64,000 nt of DNA from Jackrogersella multiformis (taxonomy: Eukaryota > Ascomycota > Sordariomycetes > Xylariales > Hypoxylaceae): assembly GCA_902806575.1 (NCBI GenBank), contig CADCXD010000011.1, forward strand, positions 620,001-684,000, written 5' to 3'. The first letter of the stretch is position 1; every line of letters starts with the position of its first letter. The translations under genes and the position numbers were made by a program. Below, piece after piece: positions 35,588 to 48,231 of the stretch. The notes beneath the pieces were generated by a model. It saw nothing but the letters and a program-made list of their open reading frames with translations. It was not told the origin of the DNA and did no database searches.

Positions 35588-37312
35588 GGAAAGGTAGCAA
35601 TGTGTAATAAGTCTCCGACGTTGTGGCGGTCAAGCTCCGACAGACCTCAACGCCCGACTATCCGTTATAGGTTACCTCTAGCGGGCGACACTCCTCGATA
35701 TAGCAAGCTCGGATGCGATAATAATATTCAAATTCAAATCGAGCCCATCTACTTACCTACCAGCCTACCTACCCACACACACACCCACCACCCCTTATAC
35801 CACCTATGTACTATGCAAGTCGCGATGCACGCAGCCGTCGAATCAGGACGCTCTGCCTGAGACCCCCCACCACGCCGACGTCAAGGTGGCAGGCGGTCGC
35901 GATCGCGGATTGGTGGGCTAGGCTGTGCCCATTAATATCCATGTATACGCCTTACCTAGGTTTCCAAGCTTTGCCTTGAAAAACCACCACCACCACCACC
36001 AAAGAAAAGAAAGAAAAAAAACGACTCTCGGTGGCTATACTCCGTGGGTGGCGCACTCGCCCATCGGGACGGTAGGTAGGTGTGCATTCGCTTCGACGTG
36101 ATGACGAAAGAGGAGGGTTGGGTATTATTCGGCAGGTCGAGACTCGAAAGTCGCAGGTTGGTAAATGGTTAGTTAGTTACCTATAGTTAGTGTTGACGAT
36201 AGTGGCATATGCATTTCTCGTATTTGCTAGTAAGACAATGATGTCAAAATACTTGCTTCTTGGAATCGCCTACCTAGCAAGAAACCCTTTTTCTCCCCTT
36301 CCCTTCCCTTCCCTGAATCGATAACGGCTATTATCCCCCAAACCAAGGTAAGAAGGAGCGAAAAAAGCCGGGTTCTCGAAGACGATGGATATGCAAGTGC
36401 AAGCCCTGAGTTCAAGCCCGGTTCTGTGAGTTGGCTGGGGGTGTGGCGAAAGGTCGTTATGATAGGCCATGCCATGTTTTTAGTCTCGTTCCTTGCATGT
36501 GTCATGGTACGTGTAAAATCAAAATCTTGTGGCGGGAATGGTGTCGCGAGTCCTGCTAAGCCCGCCCGCCCGCTATCGGCAAGAACATTAAAAAAAAAAT
36601 ATACCCCCCAAAAAATAGTTAAGGAGGGGCATGAAGCGCTATACACAGAAAGCGAATATTGCGATTGGAGATGTAGTGAGCTTCCTAGGGGGTTGTGAAA
36701 CTCGCCGTGTTGAGGAAAACCAAGTTACGTTGATAGATTGTACATAGCATCGCCAAAGTTTCGTTTCGCCAATCGCTGACAAGGGGTGCATGCTATAGTG
36801 AAACATCTATCGAGGTCCAGTTCGACTTCAGACGAAACAGACTTCTTACCAAGCCGGAATCAGAAACAACCATGTCACAGATCTGTCATAACATTTTCAG
36901 CACATTTTGTAAACCATGCGAAGGGAAAAAACTCAATGAGTGAGATAGAGAAAAAAATCGTAGCGTGGTATCATTCATGTTGAGCTATGATGCTCACTAT
37001 AGTAACGTCAATATAGAGAACCCCATGTAAAATCCTCTTTTCAGCTAATTGCTGTTGACTTAGCTCCTTATAACCCTGTACTTGGCGGCCGTGGCTCATT
37101 AACAGGGTTTGCCCAAGGTATCATCAATACTATTCTCTCCCATTGCTCCAACGTCAAAACTCAAATGCACCCATGTTTGTAGTTGTTGTGACCTTGCGCC
37201 GTAGAACCTAACTCCGTGATGTGCTTGTAACGCCTCCCAAAGACCTCTTGCCTTGCCCATAGATTAATGAATGTTGATATAAAAAAAATAGTTGAGTGGG
37301 GATGTTTATGGT

Positions 37313-38563
37313 TTAATTTCGTAAACTCCGTCGTCGATTCATGTTTAGGCCACTTAGTATGCCCCTTTTCGCAGATAGTGGATTCGGCGATGCAGGTTGT
37401 GACGGAGGCTGCTTGGTGAGTACCCGCGGCATCGAGTCCCTTCGGCTAGACCTGAAACTGTCGCTAGAAGTTGTCGATATCTGGGGTGGCAGAGTGGCAG
37501 ACGATAGTACTCGAGGTCTCATAGGTTGCTGCTGTGATTCCTCGGACGCTCGTGACGAATTTAAACTGAGGAGATCCGTAGTCGAGGCTGATACGAGTGG
37601 CCAAGTATAGCTATCCCTAGAAGTGTCCTTGAGGTTCGGACGACTGCGCTTCCTGACTAAACTAAGCGACTTCTGTAACCGTTGGAAGGCTGCTGTTGGG
37701 GTTTTCGAGACTCGAGGACTAGCGATAGCTGGTGTCGCTACCCTTGACATTGACTCTAATCTGTAGTTGTTGCTGTAGTTGTTCGTGGCAAAGGGATCTT
37801 GGCTGAGGAACGCCGGGACCCCCTTAGGTAAATCAATAGTTGATGCAAGGCTGCTCTTTCGGGGAGGGTGATCTGGTCGGCCTGCAAATGAGTCTGGTCG
37901 GATCGAAGAGGGTATGGATCGAGGTCTCCGTATAGGAGAAACTGATCTTCTACCGCTGGCCAAGTCCACGATGCAAGGTCTTCCAACGAATATCACCGAC
38001 ACGGCTCTTGCGCTTTCCTCGTGGCTCCTACGCCGCGGTGGTGATTTCTCAGACTCTTCGCTTTCCGAGTCGCAGTCGTAGTCGGAGAAGTCGTCCGCAG
38101 AGGAAGAGGCGTCTTCTTCCGAGGATAGGTAGATATCGTGCGGGTCGCTGATCGGTTCGATGGAGTTGCGCTTTAGAGAATCTAGGAACCTCGAGTTCCT
38201 GAGCGCGCTCTTCTCCGGTAGTGTTGGGGTCTTGATAGTAACCTCTCGAGCATCCATGACTGTTGCTTCTTCGACCACGCATGGCTCGTCCATATCGGTA
38301 AATACGTCGGTCAGGTCTTCTTCGGGGCTGGTGTATGAGGCGAAGCTATGCCTGGCCTTCTCGCGGGACTCCTTGGTAGCTATTCTTGAAGCTGCAGTCC
38401 TCCGAGAATCGTCCACTCCGCTCGATAGTCGTGATTGTTCTAGAGACATGGCGTCTTTCGTATTCCAAGATATTGACCCGCTTGTGGGGACGCTCTTAGA
38501 TGCTAAGACGTCGTATAGAACTAGTGAGATGGTATAATGGGAACTGGAAGTGAACCTGTCCAA
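37313..38563 (-). CDS. Hypothetical disordered fungal protein
   Basis: Single-exon frame of 416 residues, low-complexity and Ser/Arg/Pro-rich. An acidic Ser/Asp block (DIYLSSEEDASSSADDFSDY, about 143-162) is followed by a basic Pro/Arg segment and a short ordered motif VSVIFVGRPCIVDLASG (about 188-204) that looks conserved. Many SP, RRxS and SxR sites suggest heavy phosphorylation. No enzyme domain, signal peptide or membrane span is seen. The N-terminal 38 residues before MSLEQS are hydrophobic in places and the true start may be that Met (about 38450). Isolated between two gene deserts. The acidic Ser block recalls uncharacterised ascomycete proteins; function unknown. Confidence 0.7.
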   Translation of the reverse strand: MDRFTSSSHYTISLVLYDVLASKSVPTSGSISWNTKDAMSLEQSRLSSGVDDSRRTAASRIATKESREKARHSFASYTSPEEDLTDVFTDMDEPCVVEEATVMDAREVTIKTPTLPEKSALRNSRFLDSLKRNSIEPISDPHDIYLSSEEDASSSADDFSDYDCDSESEESEKSPPRRRSHEESARAVSVIFVGRPCIVDLASGRRSVSPIRRPRSIPSSIRPDSFAGRPDHPPRKSSLASTIDLPKGVPAFLSQDPFATNNYSNNYRLESMSRVATPAIASPRVSKTPTAAFQRLQKSLSLVRKRSRPNLKDTSRDSYTWPLVSASTTDLLSLNSSRASEESQQQPMRPRVLSSATLPPQISTTSSDSFRSSRRDSMPRVLTKQPPSQPASPNPLSAKRGILSGLNMNRRRSLRN

Positions 38564-41500
38564 TGCGTTAGAATGTAAGTGGAGGCTAGCTCTTTTCTTT
38601 GGATGTATTCAGGTAAAGCACATCTTAGGTGAAGTGAATTAATTGTAGGTAGGTATAAGGAGATTTCTTAAGAAAAGAAGTTGGGCAGTGGGTGGCATTA
38701 CATATTCTTTAGACTCCCTCCTTCTGCGTGTAAGTGACCCCGGTTTGGAGAAGACGTACCTTGGTACCTTGGTACACTAGGTAGGTATCCAGGTACGTAC
38801 CATGCAGACAAGGGGTTCCCTATAATTCCCCTGAACCTGGAAATCTGGAACACTGGGACTAAAGTCTTAGCGGGTGTTGTAACTCTCAAGCCTTCAGACC
38901 CTGGAAGTTGGAACGGTCCCCTTCTTAGGTGTGTGCAGTGTTCACAGCACAGCCCAGTTCAAGGGGAAACGGTGCAATATGTGTATAGGATGTGTATAGG
39001 ATGTAGATATTACAGTAATACGTAAAAATATACCGAATAAATGAATGACCGTCCTGAATAAGAAGTAGTTAAAGTCAGTTAGGCTCGGGAGGATTAGTAG
39101 TAGACGTTCGATTTGGAAGCTGTTGGCCTCATTGGACCAATATGACTTGTTTCAAATAGAACATGGGAATCTAGAGCAGCGGCGTGGCTTGCAATGAAGG
39201 CTTCCCGTTGGACTAGAATTTTGGTAGAATTTTGGGAATTCTTGTGTTTCTGTATTTTTGCTTTTTATATGTATGTAAGTATGGTACGATATAGATTCTT
39301 TTCTCATAAGGTGATCGTCGGTCATATTATAGTAGCAAACTCGGGGTGGGCGGGTTATGAAAATAATTAAGCGGCTGGGTAGAGAAGCAGCCCGAAAACC
39401 TGGTCCCATAGCCACCACAACCACCACCACCACCATAATCATAACCACCACATTTTTTTACGACATTTATTTTTCTTTCTCCGTCCGTCAGCCAACAATT
39501 TACCTAATAAACGACCCCAACTTCGCCGCTCTAGAAAAGCCATAATACCATCCCAATTGTCAACGAGTAGGAATACCTACCCATTACTCTTCCTCGGTGT
39601 ACGGTACCGCACTCGCTTGAGGAGTTTATGGAGAGGATAACATCTTTACTGCAGACGGACTAGCACGGTGGATCCTGACAGCAGACTCGTACATACCTAC
39701 ATGTTTCCTCGCAAGGGCATGATCGTCCAAGGGTGCAAGATTAAGATTGGTCAACCCGGGCAGTTCGAGATAGATCATAGAAGCCTATTACGAAGTAGAG
39801 TCCGTGGTGGTGTATTCCGCAGAAAGGATTGAGTTCTACGGGAGATCCGTTCATCGGAAATCCTTCATGACGGTGGACTCGCGACCAGATCGCAAGCCAA
39901 GATTCCTTGAAGTCAACCTTAGGTGGCGACAGCAGACAAGGCTTACTTACACATAAGCGGCTTATCTATGTTGCGGAACTTTTATTATTTTACACTTTAC
40001 ACACTGGCCTGACGGATCGAGACCCTTGAAGATCATCACCGGCAGCGATTCAACGGCGTTGGAGGTTGGAACATTTTGTGGGTTACCTAGGTACCTACTA
40101 TGTACATACTACATGTAGGTAGGTAGCTGTTGTGACTACATATGCGGTACCTAAGTACATACATTACACAGATAGAACCTTGGAGCACAACATCAGCCCG
40201 GTTTATACCTACCTATCTAGGTACACAGTACAAGTCCGCTCTAATGATGTCGGTACGTGATAGCGTACCGTATACCGTCTTGATAGCGGCTAGTCCGAGT
40301 AACTTGGCTGCTCGGTAACGTTGACACCTAGAAAACAACTAGAAAAATCCACCGGACCCCACTAACTGTAGTGTACCTAGGAGGTACCTATGTAAGACGT
40401 GTGAGTTGCTGGACGGGTCACAGAGAACCCGTTCTTTTATTATCTATGGCGTTTATCAACAAATAATTAGATGTTGAAATAAAGAACCTCAATTCTAATA
40501 ACAAACTATGGTGGCATTTTTCCTAAGCAGCATCATGCATTGCTAATGGCCAGCTGTCTTTAAAGTTTATATTCAGACCGAGCCTCCAAGACACCATGCT
40601 CAAGTCTCTGCGCTCTGTACATAACTAGGTGTTATATAGAGATCTGCATTACTGCCGACTACCGCCGAGGCGTTACGGGCAATTGACAGTCGAATAAGGC
40701 AGGTAACAAGGTTGCTCGTCGATGCTGTTCAGCCTATCCCCTTTTTGCAGCCGGTAGTCGATGTAAAATCTATCTTGAAATACATCTTAAGATCTCGAGG
40801 CAACCTGTTTGGCTTATTGCCGTGGTTAGCCTATCTGCTACGCAGGCTGAGTTAGCTATATAATTCGTCCACACGATTCAGGAGAAGGGATATCAAAATG
40901 CGAAAGCAGTCAGGTGCGAAAAAAAAAAAGAGGGAGAGGTATGCCTCGAAACAACCAACCAGAATCTTGAATAGGCAAGCTGCATTAGGCATGCTGCAAC
41001 GCTGGTAGTTGTGGCTGCTGAGTGATTGGCTCTTTTAGTTTGCATCTATGTAGTTCGGTATCTTCTTTTCGACAGTTCCCCATCCACACTTCTCCGTGTT
41101 CAAGCTAGCGTCAGGGCTTATTCGCGAATCATAGTCCAGAATCTCACCATTATACTGAACAGACTATATGTACTATAAGATCAGACCAAAACCCTATATA
41201 CTTTCTACTATTCCCCCCTAATCTATTATGAGGACTTCGGTCATCTTGTCGTTATGTGCGAAGAAATCAATCCATTCTCCATCAAGGAAAACTCCCATCA
41301 TTTTCAATCACCGAGGGTAGCATGCATCCTTACAACGCATTTGAATCCTTTTCCCCGGGTTCGTCCTCTGCGTACCTAGGTACCTACTCGATTAACTTGG
41401 CAAATATGATCTGAATCCTGAAGATAGTCGATCCCAATGATAAGGACACTTTGGCCTGCTATACCGAATTGAATTAAGATTTTCTAACGAATGCTGTGCG

Positions 41501-44500
41501 TATTGATATCGAGATCATGAAACGATGCTACTTAGATCTCGCACTCGGAGAGCCAGTGCTTTGTTTGGTGCTTCGTCTGATCTACGCCAGGTAGGTAGCG
41601 TAACATGTTTCCGATAGCTGATAGGGTCAAATCAAAACATACCTAGGTACCTAGTTCAAGATCAAAGTTGCTTTAAAAAGAGGCCTGTGCATAATTCAAC
41701 TACCATTTGATCAACTTCTCTATGCGATAATAGCGTTTGACGATACCGGATGTTTCTGCTGTTCGCTCTGCCGAGCTGTTCAGGCAGAATAGCCTGAATT
41801 TTACCTTCACTCTTTATTGGCGCTTGGCTTGGTACCTGTCATAATCTATCTTTTGTCTCGCTATGCATCATCTTCCGCTTGAGCGACAAATATTACCGGA
41901 ACTTGTTCTAGACTATTTTGCCATATGACCTTATCACAGGACATTTTTATCAACACAGTCTCGGGTTTCTAAGTATATATCAGATATCTTATGAAATATA
42001 GCTGGCATATAGAAATAACCTTCAAAATGTCTTATTATACCTAATTCTACGCTAGGTAACTGCGTAAGTAGTGTAAGTACCTTCGTATCATTTCCAGATG
42101 TGATCCATGCTTAACATTTTATGGCGTCACTTCCGGGATCCACTCACATTTTCTATTGTCGAGTTGGCCAATAGTATCGAGAGAAATCGTCGTTCTCTTT
42201 CCCTGTTGGGTCAGTGTTGTACTAAACTTTATTTAGCTTAGTACAGACCCCACAACCTTATTCCTGATCTAAAAATGCATTCCACGAGCTCTGACGTGAC
42301 TGCGTGACATTGAAGCCTAGCTCCGAGCTTACTAGCTACTACTTCGTAACCTTAGCTTCTTCAACTATTTCCCACTACACCATCCAAATCTAATGATTTC
42401 ATCCCATCATGATGGAATCGATACCCTGAGGCACCAAACAGGAAAGCCATACCTCTATTACCAACATTCGTTATTCGAGTCTTGTTTACCGGTTTATAGA
42501 TTTTACGGGTCTAGCTTATTAACTAAGATTGCTGTTGTCGTATATCAAAGACATCCACCAGCCACTTAATTAATGGGAAATGATATCGACAATATCGTCG
42601 GGGCTTCGGATACCTGGACTACAATTTCACAACCCACGTTTTTCTATTATCATATTCCTTACGTCGAATACCTACTAGCACCGATAGCTTCGCTCTAGCA
42701 AACCGGCGAGCTGGATTTTCAGATAGGTCGGTGTTGATGGCGCCTCATTGTATATATTAGAAACAGTCCCCTGCACGTACTTTATAATATATCGACGATA
42801 CCGACCGGACCTTACTAAACTACCTACCAGGCTACGGACATCATCTTAAAATATCTCCCCTGCATGGCACATGGCGCTCCTAGTTTTCTCCATGCTGACT
42901 TCGTCTATAGAGATGGTGCCGAGCTTCTTAGTTCTGTAAGCTCCCTTGGTACCAATACCACGTGCCGGTGTGAGGCGCAGTTCATTTTCAAAATCGAAAC
43001 TTTCGAGCGAGTTGCGCTCAGCATTCTGTCTATCTACGAGCTGCTTACTATGAAAGGCGCCAGCGTCATCGTGCCAGAATATGGTCCCTGCATTCGTAAC
43101 TGACTTAAAGGCTATGTGTGTGTCCAAATCCGGATGTGCTCAAGCCAAAAGGTGACTGTTTATCTAGTAGTCAGCCAGTCAGCTCTCAGCCGCAGGATGG
43201 ATCATGAATTTGAAACGGGGGCCAAAGCCGATTGGCGAATAAGCGCCCCTCGGTTTTTGAGAAGAGTTCACGAATCGATTGAAGTTATCTCCGGTTAGAT
43301 CTTAACCTGGAATCTTCGCAGTAAGATAGGTATGTAGGTAAGAATGGTCTCGTCGAGGCCGGAGGCCGCATGTAAGAGGACCTTCAACTTTGTGGGGTCG
43401 GGATGAGAACCCGAAGCGACGCATTCTAAGAATAGTTCAGGTACCTGGGACTGCATACTCACCAATATAGAAACGGAGCTTGTGGTGGATATTGAATTGT
43501 TGGTATCTTGTCCTCCCCTTACAAATGTCTAAATCTCACTCGACATTAGCTAGTTATTCAGCCATTTGCGCGCACAAATCCGAATACCAAAGAGCTAACA
43601 AGCGACGATTCGGGCTTGTTAGCTAAGTCGCATCGAACCACTATCGGTTTCCTGTTGGCTTCATTGCTCCCGGCATATATCCTGAAATAGAATTGCTATT
43701 CCGTTCTTCTATTCGCATACAGCCCCTTACTTGGATCCTATTCAGTACGGAGGACTCTAAATCACCACGTGCAGCTAGCCACCATCAAAGAAAATCCATT
43801 ATGTTTTAAGTCTCTTAAAGTGCTGATTTTTTACGGAAGCATCACTTCGCCTCATCCTTCCGATGTCCTACTTGCTATTGCTGGGGGTTTGGATCTAGAA
43901 CACATGAGTAATTTTAAGGTGTGAATGCAACACTCCTTTTTTTTGTTTTGTTTGAAACATCTCCAAACTCGTATCTTCATTATCGAAAATCCTCTTAATT
44001 GCTGGCAGAAGTAGAAGTAACCTTCCACAACAGTTCAACTGTATCTATATTCGAATCTCTAACATAGGAAGTTGGCTAGGTGTCCTGTCTCGGCAGCTGG
44101 TGCAGATATCTTGCAGAACTGTGATTGAGGCCTTCACATCCTTCGCAGTCGACTCTAGGATGGTATCACGGCTTAGCGCTGGTACTACGTTTAGGGCGCG
44201 CGCTTGTGAGGTTCCGATGTTGCGAGGTTGTACTACAGTACGACATCGCATGCGGATGTAATGCTTCGCCGCAGGTCTCAGCCTTGATGTGTCTCTGTGC
44301 ATCGCAATACGCCTTTCTATCCCAAACAGACCGTCTCCGATTATCGGTGGTTGCCTAGTTGACTGGACAGTAAATCGAGTCAATTCGAAATATTGTTCCC
44401 GAGAGAGGTGCTTATGTAATCTAAAGCGAACTCCGTACGTTCGCTTCACCGAGAAGAGAGGCCCGCAATACCATGAGCTGTTGTGATTGAAGACGCAAGC

Positions 44501-44679
44501 TCAGTAGCGCGTCTCCATCAGGGCTCAATGGCAATTGGTAGTTATACCAAGCTAGACAAATTAAATTTTATCCAGTCATTCGGACCTGGAGAAGTGGAAA
44601 ATTGTACCCATCCCTTCATAGGCAAATCTGACCAGCCTAGCCAAACAGCCGGGTGGGTGACGACTTCAATCCCCCATTG
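38564..44679. other. Gene desert, about 6.1 kb
   Basis: No supported coding region. It has an ACC-rich tract (about 39409-39450), an A11 run near 40920, and frequent TACCTAGGTA motifs (40085, 40375, 41376 and 41640). Frames at 42846-43127 (minus), 42864-43103 (plus) and 44045-44449 (minus, 134 codons) show no domain or splice continuation. It may hold decayed repeats that I cannot recognise. Confidence 0.5.
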
Positions 44680-44751
44680 GGGCGTGTAACTCAGTGGTAG
44701 AGTGCTCGCTTTGCATGCGAGAAGCCCAGGGTTCGACTCCCTGCTCGTCCA
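44680..44751 (+). tRNA. tRNA-Ala (anticodon UGC)
   Basis: A 72-nt cloverleaf: acceptor GGGCGTG/CTCGTCC with the G3:U70 pair that identifies alanine tRNAs, D-arm ACTC-AGTGGTA-GAGT, anticodon stem CTCGC/GCGAG around TTTGCAT, a 5-nt variable loop, and T-arm CAGGG-TTCGACT-CCCTG. The discriminator is A. No intron; CCA is not encoded, as usual in eukaryotes. TTTT follows within 12 nt. The nearest protein genes are more than 900 bp away. Confidence 0.95.
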
Positions 44752-45704
44752 ATTTCACTTTTGCCAATGTGGAGAGCGAGCAAGCGATAGGCTTCATATC
44801 TTTTTTATTACAGATTTCATTTGTTCTTCTTTTGGCATGTTGGTTCAGTGGGCTACGAACAAACTGCTGAGCCGAGGTGCGCTAAGAGCGCGTGGCGCCG
44901 CCGCAAACTTGCAGTTGCTTTGACGACGAGGACTTGTTGCTAGTGCTTCTAGAATAGGTAGATAAGAGATTAACCATTTCTGTAAGGAAAAACTTTTCGT
45001 GTTAGTTTCTTCGCTTTTCGCGGAATCGTGGGGAAAGACCGAGTGCGAATTGGAAAGGCAAATGTTACTACCTGTTGGTTGGTTGGTTCACTTACCTGGT
45101 GATCAAGTTAAATGCCTACCTAAGTAGATAGGTAAGCTAAGCTGTGATAATAGGCTTGGGATCCTTTCGGGTACCCCTTTTCCTGGGCGCTACGGAGGCG
45201 ATGTGGAAGATGACCGAGTAGCCGGGCGAGACTTGAACAGGATCCGGGATTGTACCAACATAACAGTTTAAGGTCGAAATGAAAATAACAAAATGATAGA
45301 ATAACAGAGTAATACGAGTGATTGTCTTATGAAGGATGCGGTCTTACTCTCTACCTAGGTTATAATTGAGATTCGGTATCGTATTGGGCCCCTATTCGGT
45401 GAGCATCACGCAACAACACGCAACAAATGACGTTACCTAATTTTTATTATGATGCCTTTTAGAAGGATAGGGGCGAGACTCGAAAAATGGTAGAATCTCT
45501 TGAGCGGAAACATCTAACCGAGAACTCGCATTATGCCATAATAAAAGTCGTAGATGGAGTTTCACGACTAGACTCGAGATGGCTATGTTAAACCAGTAAC
45601 GTATTCTCATACACGCACATAGACAGAGCCCGCCAACCCTGCCGCCCTTAGATAATACCAACGAAGCCATCACCTTACACATCCGACATGTAATCTACCT
45701 CCAT
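44752..45704. other. Intergenic spacer
   Basis: No coding region is supported. On the minus strand, near 45209-45245, a GTTCAAGTC box-B-like sequence with a nearby TGTTGGTA suggests a decayed tRNA-like fragment, too degenerate to call. One CCTAGG motif lies near 45353. Confidence 0.45.
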
Positions 45705-47297
45705 TTACAGACCGTCACTCCAGTACCAAGCAGTCTCAGCCGTCTCAACCCCCAGCTTCTCCAGCTTCCCAGCGACATTTTCCAGGCAAGCGCCCCCGTC
45801 AGGCCTGTAACGCTCGCCCGCCTCATTGACCATGGCGATTACCGACTCGACACAGCGCTTCTGGCCCAGGCGAAACTCGCCGGCGCAGACCACGGGTTCC
45901 CCGCTGCCCGGTTAGCTGTGAAGAGCGTAGCTAGCCCTGTCGTCGCGACCGCACCGTTTGTAGATCAAGGCGCCCTTGGGCGTGAGGACCCACGTGTAGC
46001 TGTTCCCTTCCGAGTTGGGGGGAAGGAGAGCGCAGGTTCGGGTTTTCAGCTCGCACCCGATGAGCTTGCCGTCGAGGAAGCCGGTTAGCATGCCGAATCC
46101 GTCGAGGTCCGCCGGGTTGTATGGTCGCCAGCATACGATGTCCTGCGGAAAATTGAAAACAGGGGGTTAGCGTCTCCGAGGTTGGGAGGGTGGGGGAGGG
46201 GGGGAGAATTGTCATGTTACCGAAACGCAAGGCATCCAGGCAATAGGGTACGTCATGCCCGCGTAGTCGACCGGGAGTGGGTTGTGCGTGATGTCGATGC
46301 CGAGTGCGTATCCATCGATGCCGACAACGAGTTTGCAAGCCCCGTTACTGCTAGTAGCCAGGCGTGTTTCGTTTTCTCTCCGCCCGGGAAGATTGTTTTG
46401 CCCTGACACTTGACCAGATGGATCCAGTCGATAGACGTACCCATTGCGAGCGAAATATGCTACCTTCTCGCTCCCGAAGGCCACGTCTGTCTCGTGGAAA
46501 CCACATCCGGGAAGGCTCGTCGAGTACAGCGTATCTAGAGTGTCTGCGGCCAGGCATATGCCGTAGCCGTTGGTCCCGACGTACAGGCGGGAAGTGGTGA
46601 GGTCGAGGGCCATGCGGACTTCGTAACTTTTTGTACCTGGAAGACCGTTCTCGTTCAGTGTCTCCCCTGTCTTTCCGTGAAGCCGATAGACTCTTCCATT
46701 GCAGGCCGCATAGGCAAACCCCAATCCACTGACAACAGACGTGATGCCGTGGCCGCAACCCGGCATGTCACTGCGCCATCGCATCTCAAGGGTATATGCG
46801 TCAAGGCACACAGCATATCCGTTGATTCCGACCAGCAGATAACTCTCCGAAGCAAGTATTCCCAGACGCGTCTCATTATGTCCGAACCCAGGAAGATAGT
46901 TGGCCTTTAGGACAGCTCCCACCTTCGGGTCCAGGCGGTACACATACCCATCCGAACCTGCGTAGATACCGCCTGGGCCGCATAGCACGGATACCACCTC
47001 GAACCCCGACGACGGCAAGCCGGCATGCCAGAGGATGTTCAGCGAAGCGGGGTGTAGGGCTAGAACGTGCCCGTAGGTTCCCACAACCAGCAGCGAGCCA
47101 TCGACGGGTGCGGCAAGCCGCACTTCACGCTGGCGATATCCTGCCAGGGGATTCCTCGCCTGCACCGTGCCATCGATGGGGTCTAGGCGCACGACGTGTC
47201 CGTTGCTGCCGGCGTATGCGCCGTTTTGGTTGATGAGCGGGTTGACGATGGTGAAGCCGGTATCTGGAAGGCTGGTTTCCCAACTTGTGTCCAGCAT
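45705..47297 (-). CDS. Eight-bladed beta-propeller (PQQ-like) protein with cysteine-containing C-terminal domain
   Basis: Exons 47297-46221, 46142-45955 and 45903-45705 give 487 residues. Residues 1-345 consist of four units repeated every 84-85 residues, each with two blade-like halves. Half A has YAGsdGYVYRLDp (near 28, 112, 196 and 281) and half B has LLVGtnGYaxxLD (near 69, 154, 238 and 323), separated by LPGxGxxEtR. This predicts an eight-bladed propeller of the PQQ-like superfamily. No PQQ-binding residues can be assigned. The C-terminal 128 residues (DIVCWRPYNPADLDG onward) contain six cysteines and no recognised domain. No signal peptide, so probably cytosolic. The last intron (CTAAC branch site, acceptor GGCAG) is supported because it restores a long conserved-looking frame (VVCAGEFRLGQKRCVE) past a TAA. 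Function unknown. Confidence 0.75.
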
Positions 47298-48231
47298 ATT
47301 TCCGCTAGAGGTAGATAATATAGAGGATGGCTAAAATATACCGTATAAAAGAATATGACCACAACTGATCTCCAGTTAAAATAGAAAAGAAATCCAAAAG
47401 AATCGGAGTACTGTACGAACATCAACTAAAGGCTACCTACCGCATATGATATACCGTAGCGACAACTCGTTGGGCATTAAGCCCATATGGCCAACCTAGG
47501 AGGTGCCACGTCGAGCTCAGCTAGCCATCGCGCGCGAATCGCCTTTTTGACACGGAAGGGTGGTTACCACCGTACTCGCTTCAGGAGAATATCTGCTGGC
47601 CAGTAGGAGACGGCTTGCCAGGATGACCGAGCCCTTCCGTATCCGCGGTGCCGTTCGCCGGTCTACGTTGTATCGCATGAGACCTACGACGGCACAGAAC
47701 GCAGCTTATCGATGGAAGTTGACCAGTAGAAGAAGTGCAGATTTCATGATGGGTAGGTGGCCTGCTACTCGCCATGACTTCAACCTTCAGCTAACAGCAT
47801 CAGTTCCACCTAGGTAGGCATTCCATCATACAATATAAAAAGAAAGGGGTCGTAAAGCCTATAATGACCATATAACTTACCCTCTCACATACCCAGGTAC
47901 GGTTCTCAAGTAAATTCTGTTCATCTACCTATGTAAACCCGCATATATAACAAGGTATATGACCTCTCCACTGCAAATTCTCAGCATCGTATGTTGACAA
48001 CCTTCCTTCGAACTCCTCGCTCACGCCAGGTCTATATCACACAATATTCTTTCTTCCTAAATGTTCATAATTTCTTTTCTACACACGATATTTCTTTTCT
48101 ACACTCAATAAAAATTCCTTCCTTCCTTATTTATTTCTTTCTTGCTTTTTACACCTAATATTTCCCACCTAGGTTTCTAGGTACACATAGCAATTATTTT
48201 CTACCCGCACCCACCACACCACCCAGAAACC
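47298..48231. other. Intergenic spacer
   Basis: Between two genes on the minus strand: promoter of the propeller gene and 3' region of the DSC1 gene, which is rich in TTTCTTTCC-type tracts. Motifs CCTAGGTAGG (47811) and CCTAGG (48171) are present. Short frames at 47560-47817 lack recognisable products. Confidence 0.55.

Larger units (their letters stand above)
30490..37312. other. Gene desert, 6.8 kb, with repeat relics
   Basis: No frame has a recognisable product. The stretch contains a 14-bp hairpin (31025-31059), a possible solo LTR (31829-31978), a CAT triplet run (31981-32001), a tRNA-like unit (32052-32194), a TIR element with an A/T core (34481-35137), a GA/TA-rich repeat (35528-35587) and many TACCTAGGTA-type motifs. 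A 53-codon frame at 32724-32885 and several frames of 60-140 codons elsewhere look random in composition. Confidence 0.55.

Noticed and set aside
36227..36646. 139-codon minus-strand frame with hydrophobic stretches
   Set aside because: Contains poly-T-derived Phe runs and no family signature, and no splice extension was found.
44045..44449. 134-codon minus-strand frame
   Set aside because: Arg/Thr-rich random-looking sequence without a domain; it is isolated in a gene desert.
43900..44700. Dispersed 5S rRNA gene near the tRNA-Ala
   Set aside because: GGGTGGGTGAC at about 44651 resembles part of fungal 5S rRNA, but the flanking 5S sequence and internal control regions are absent.
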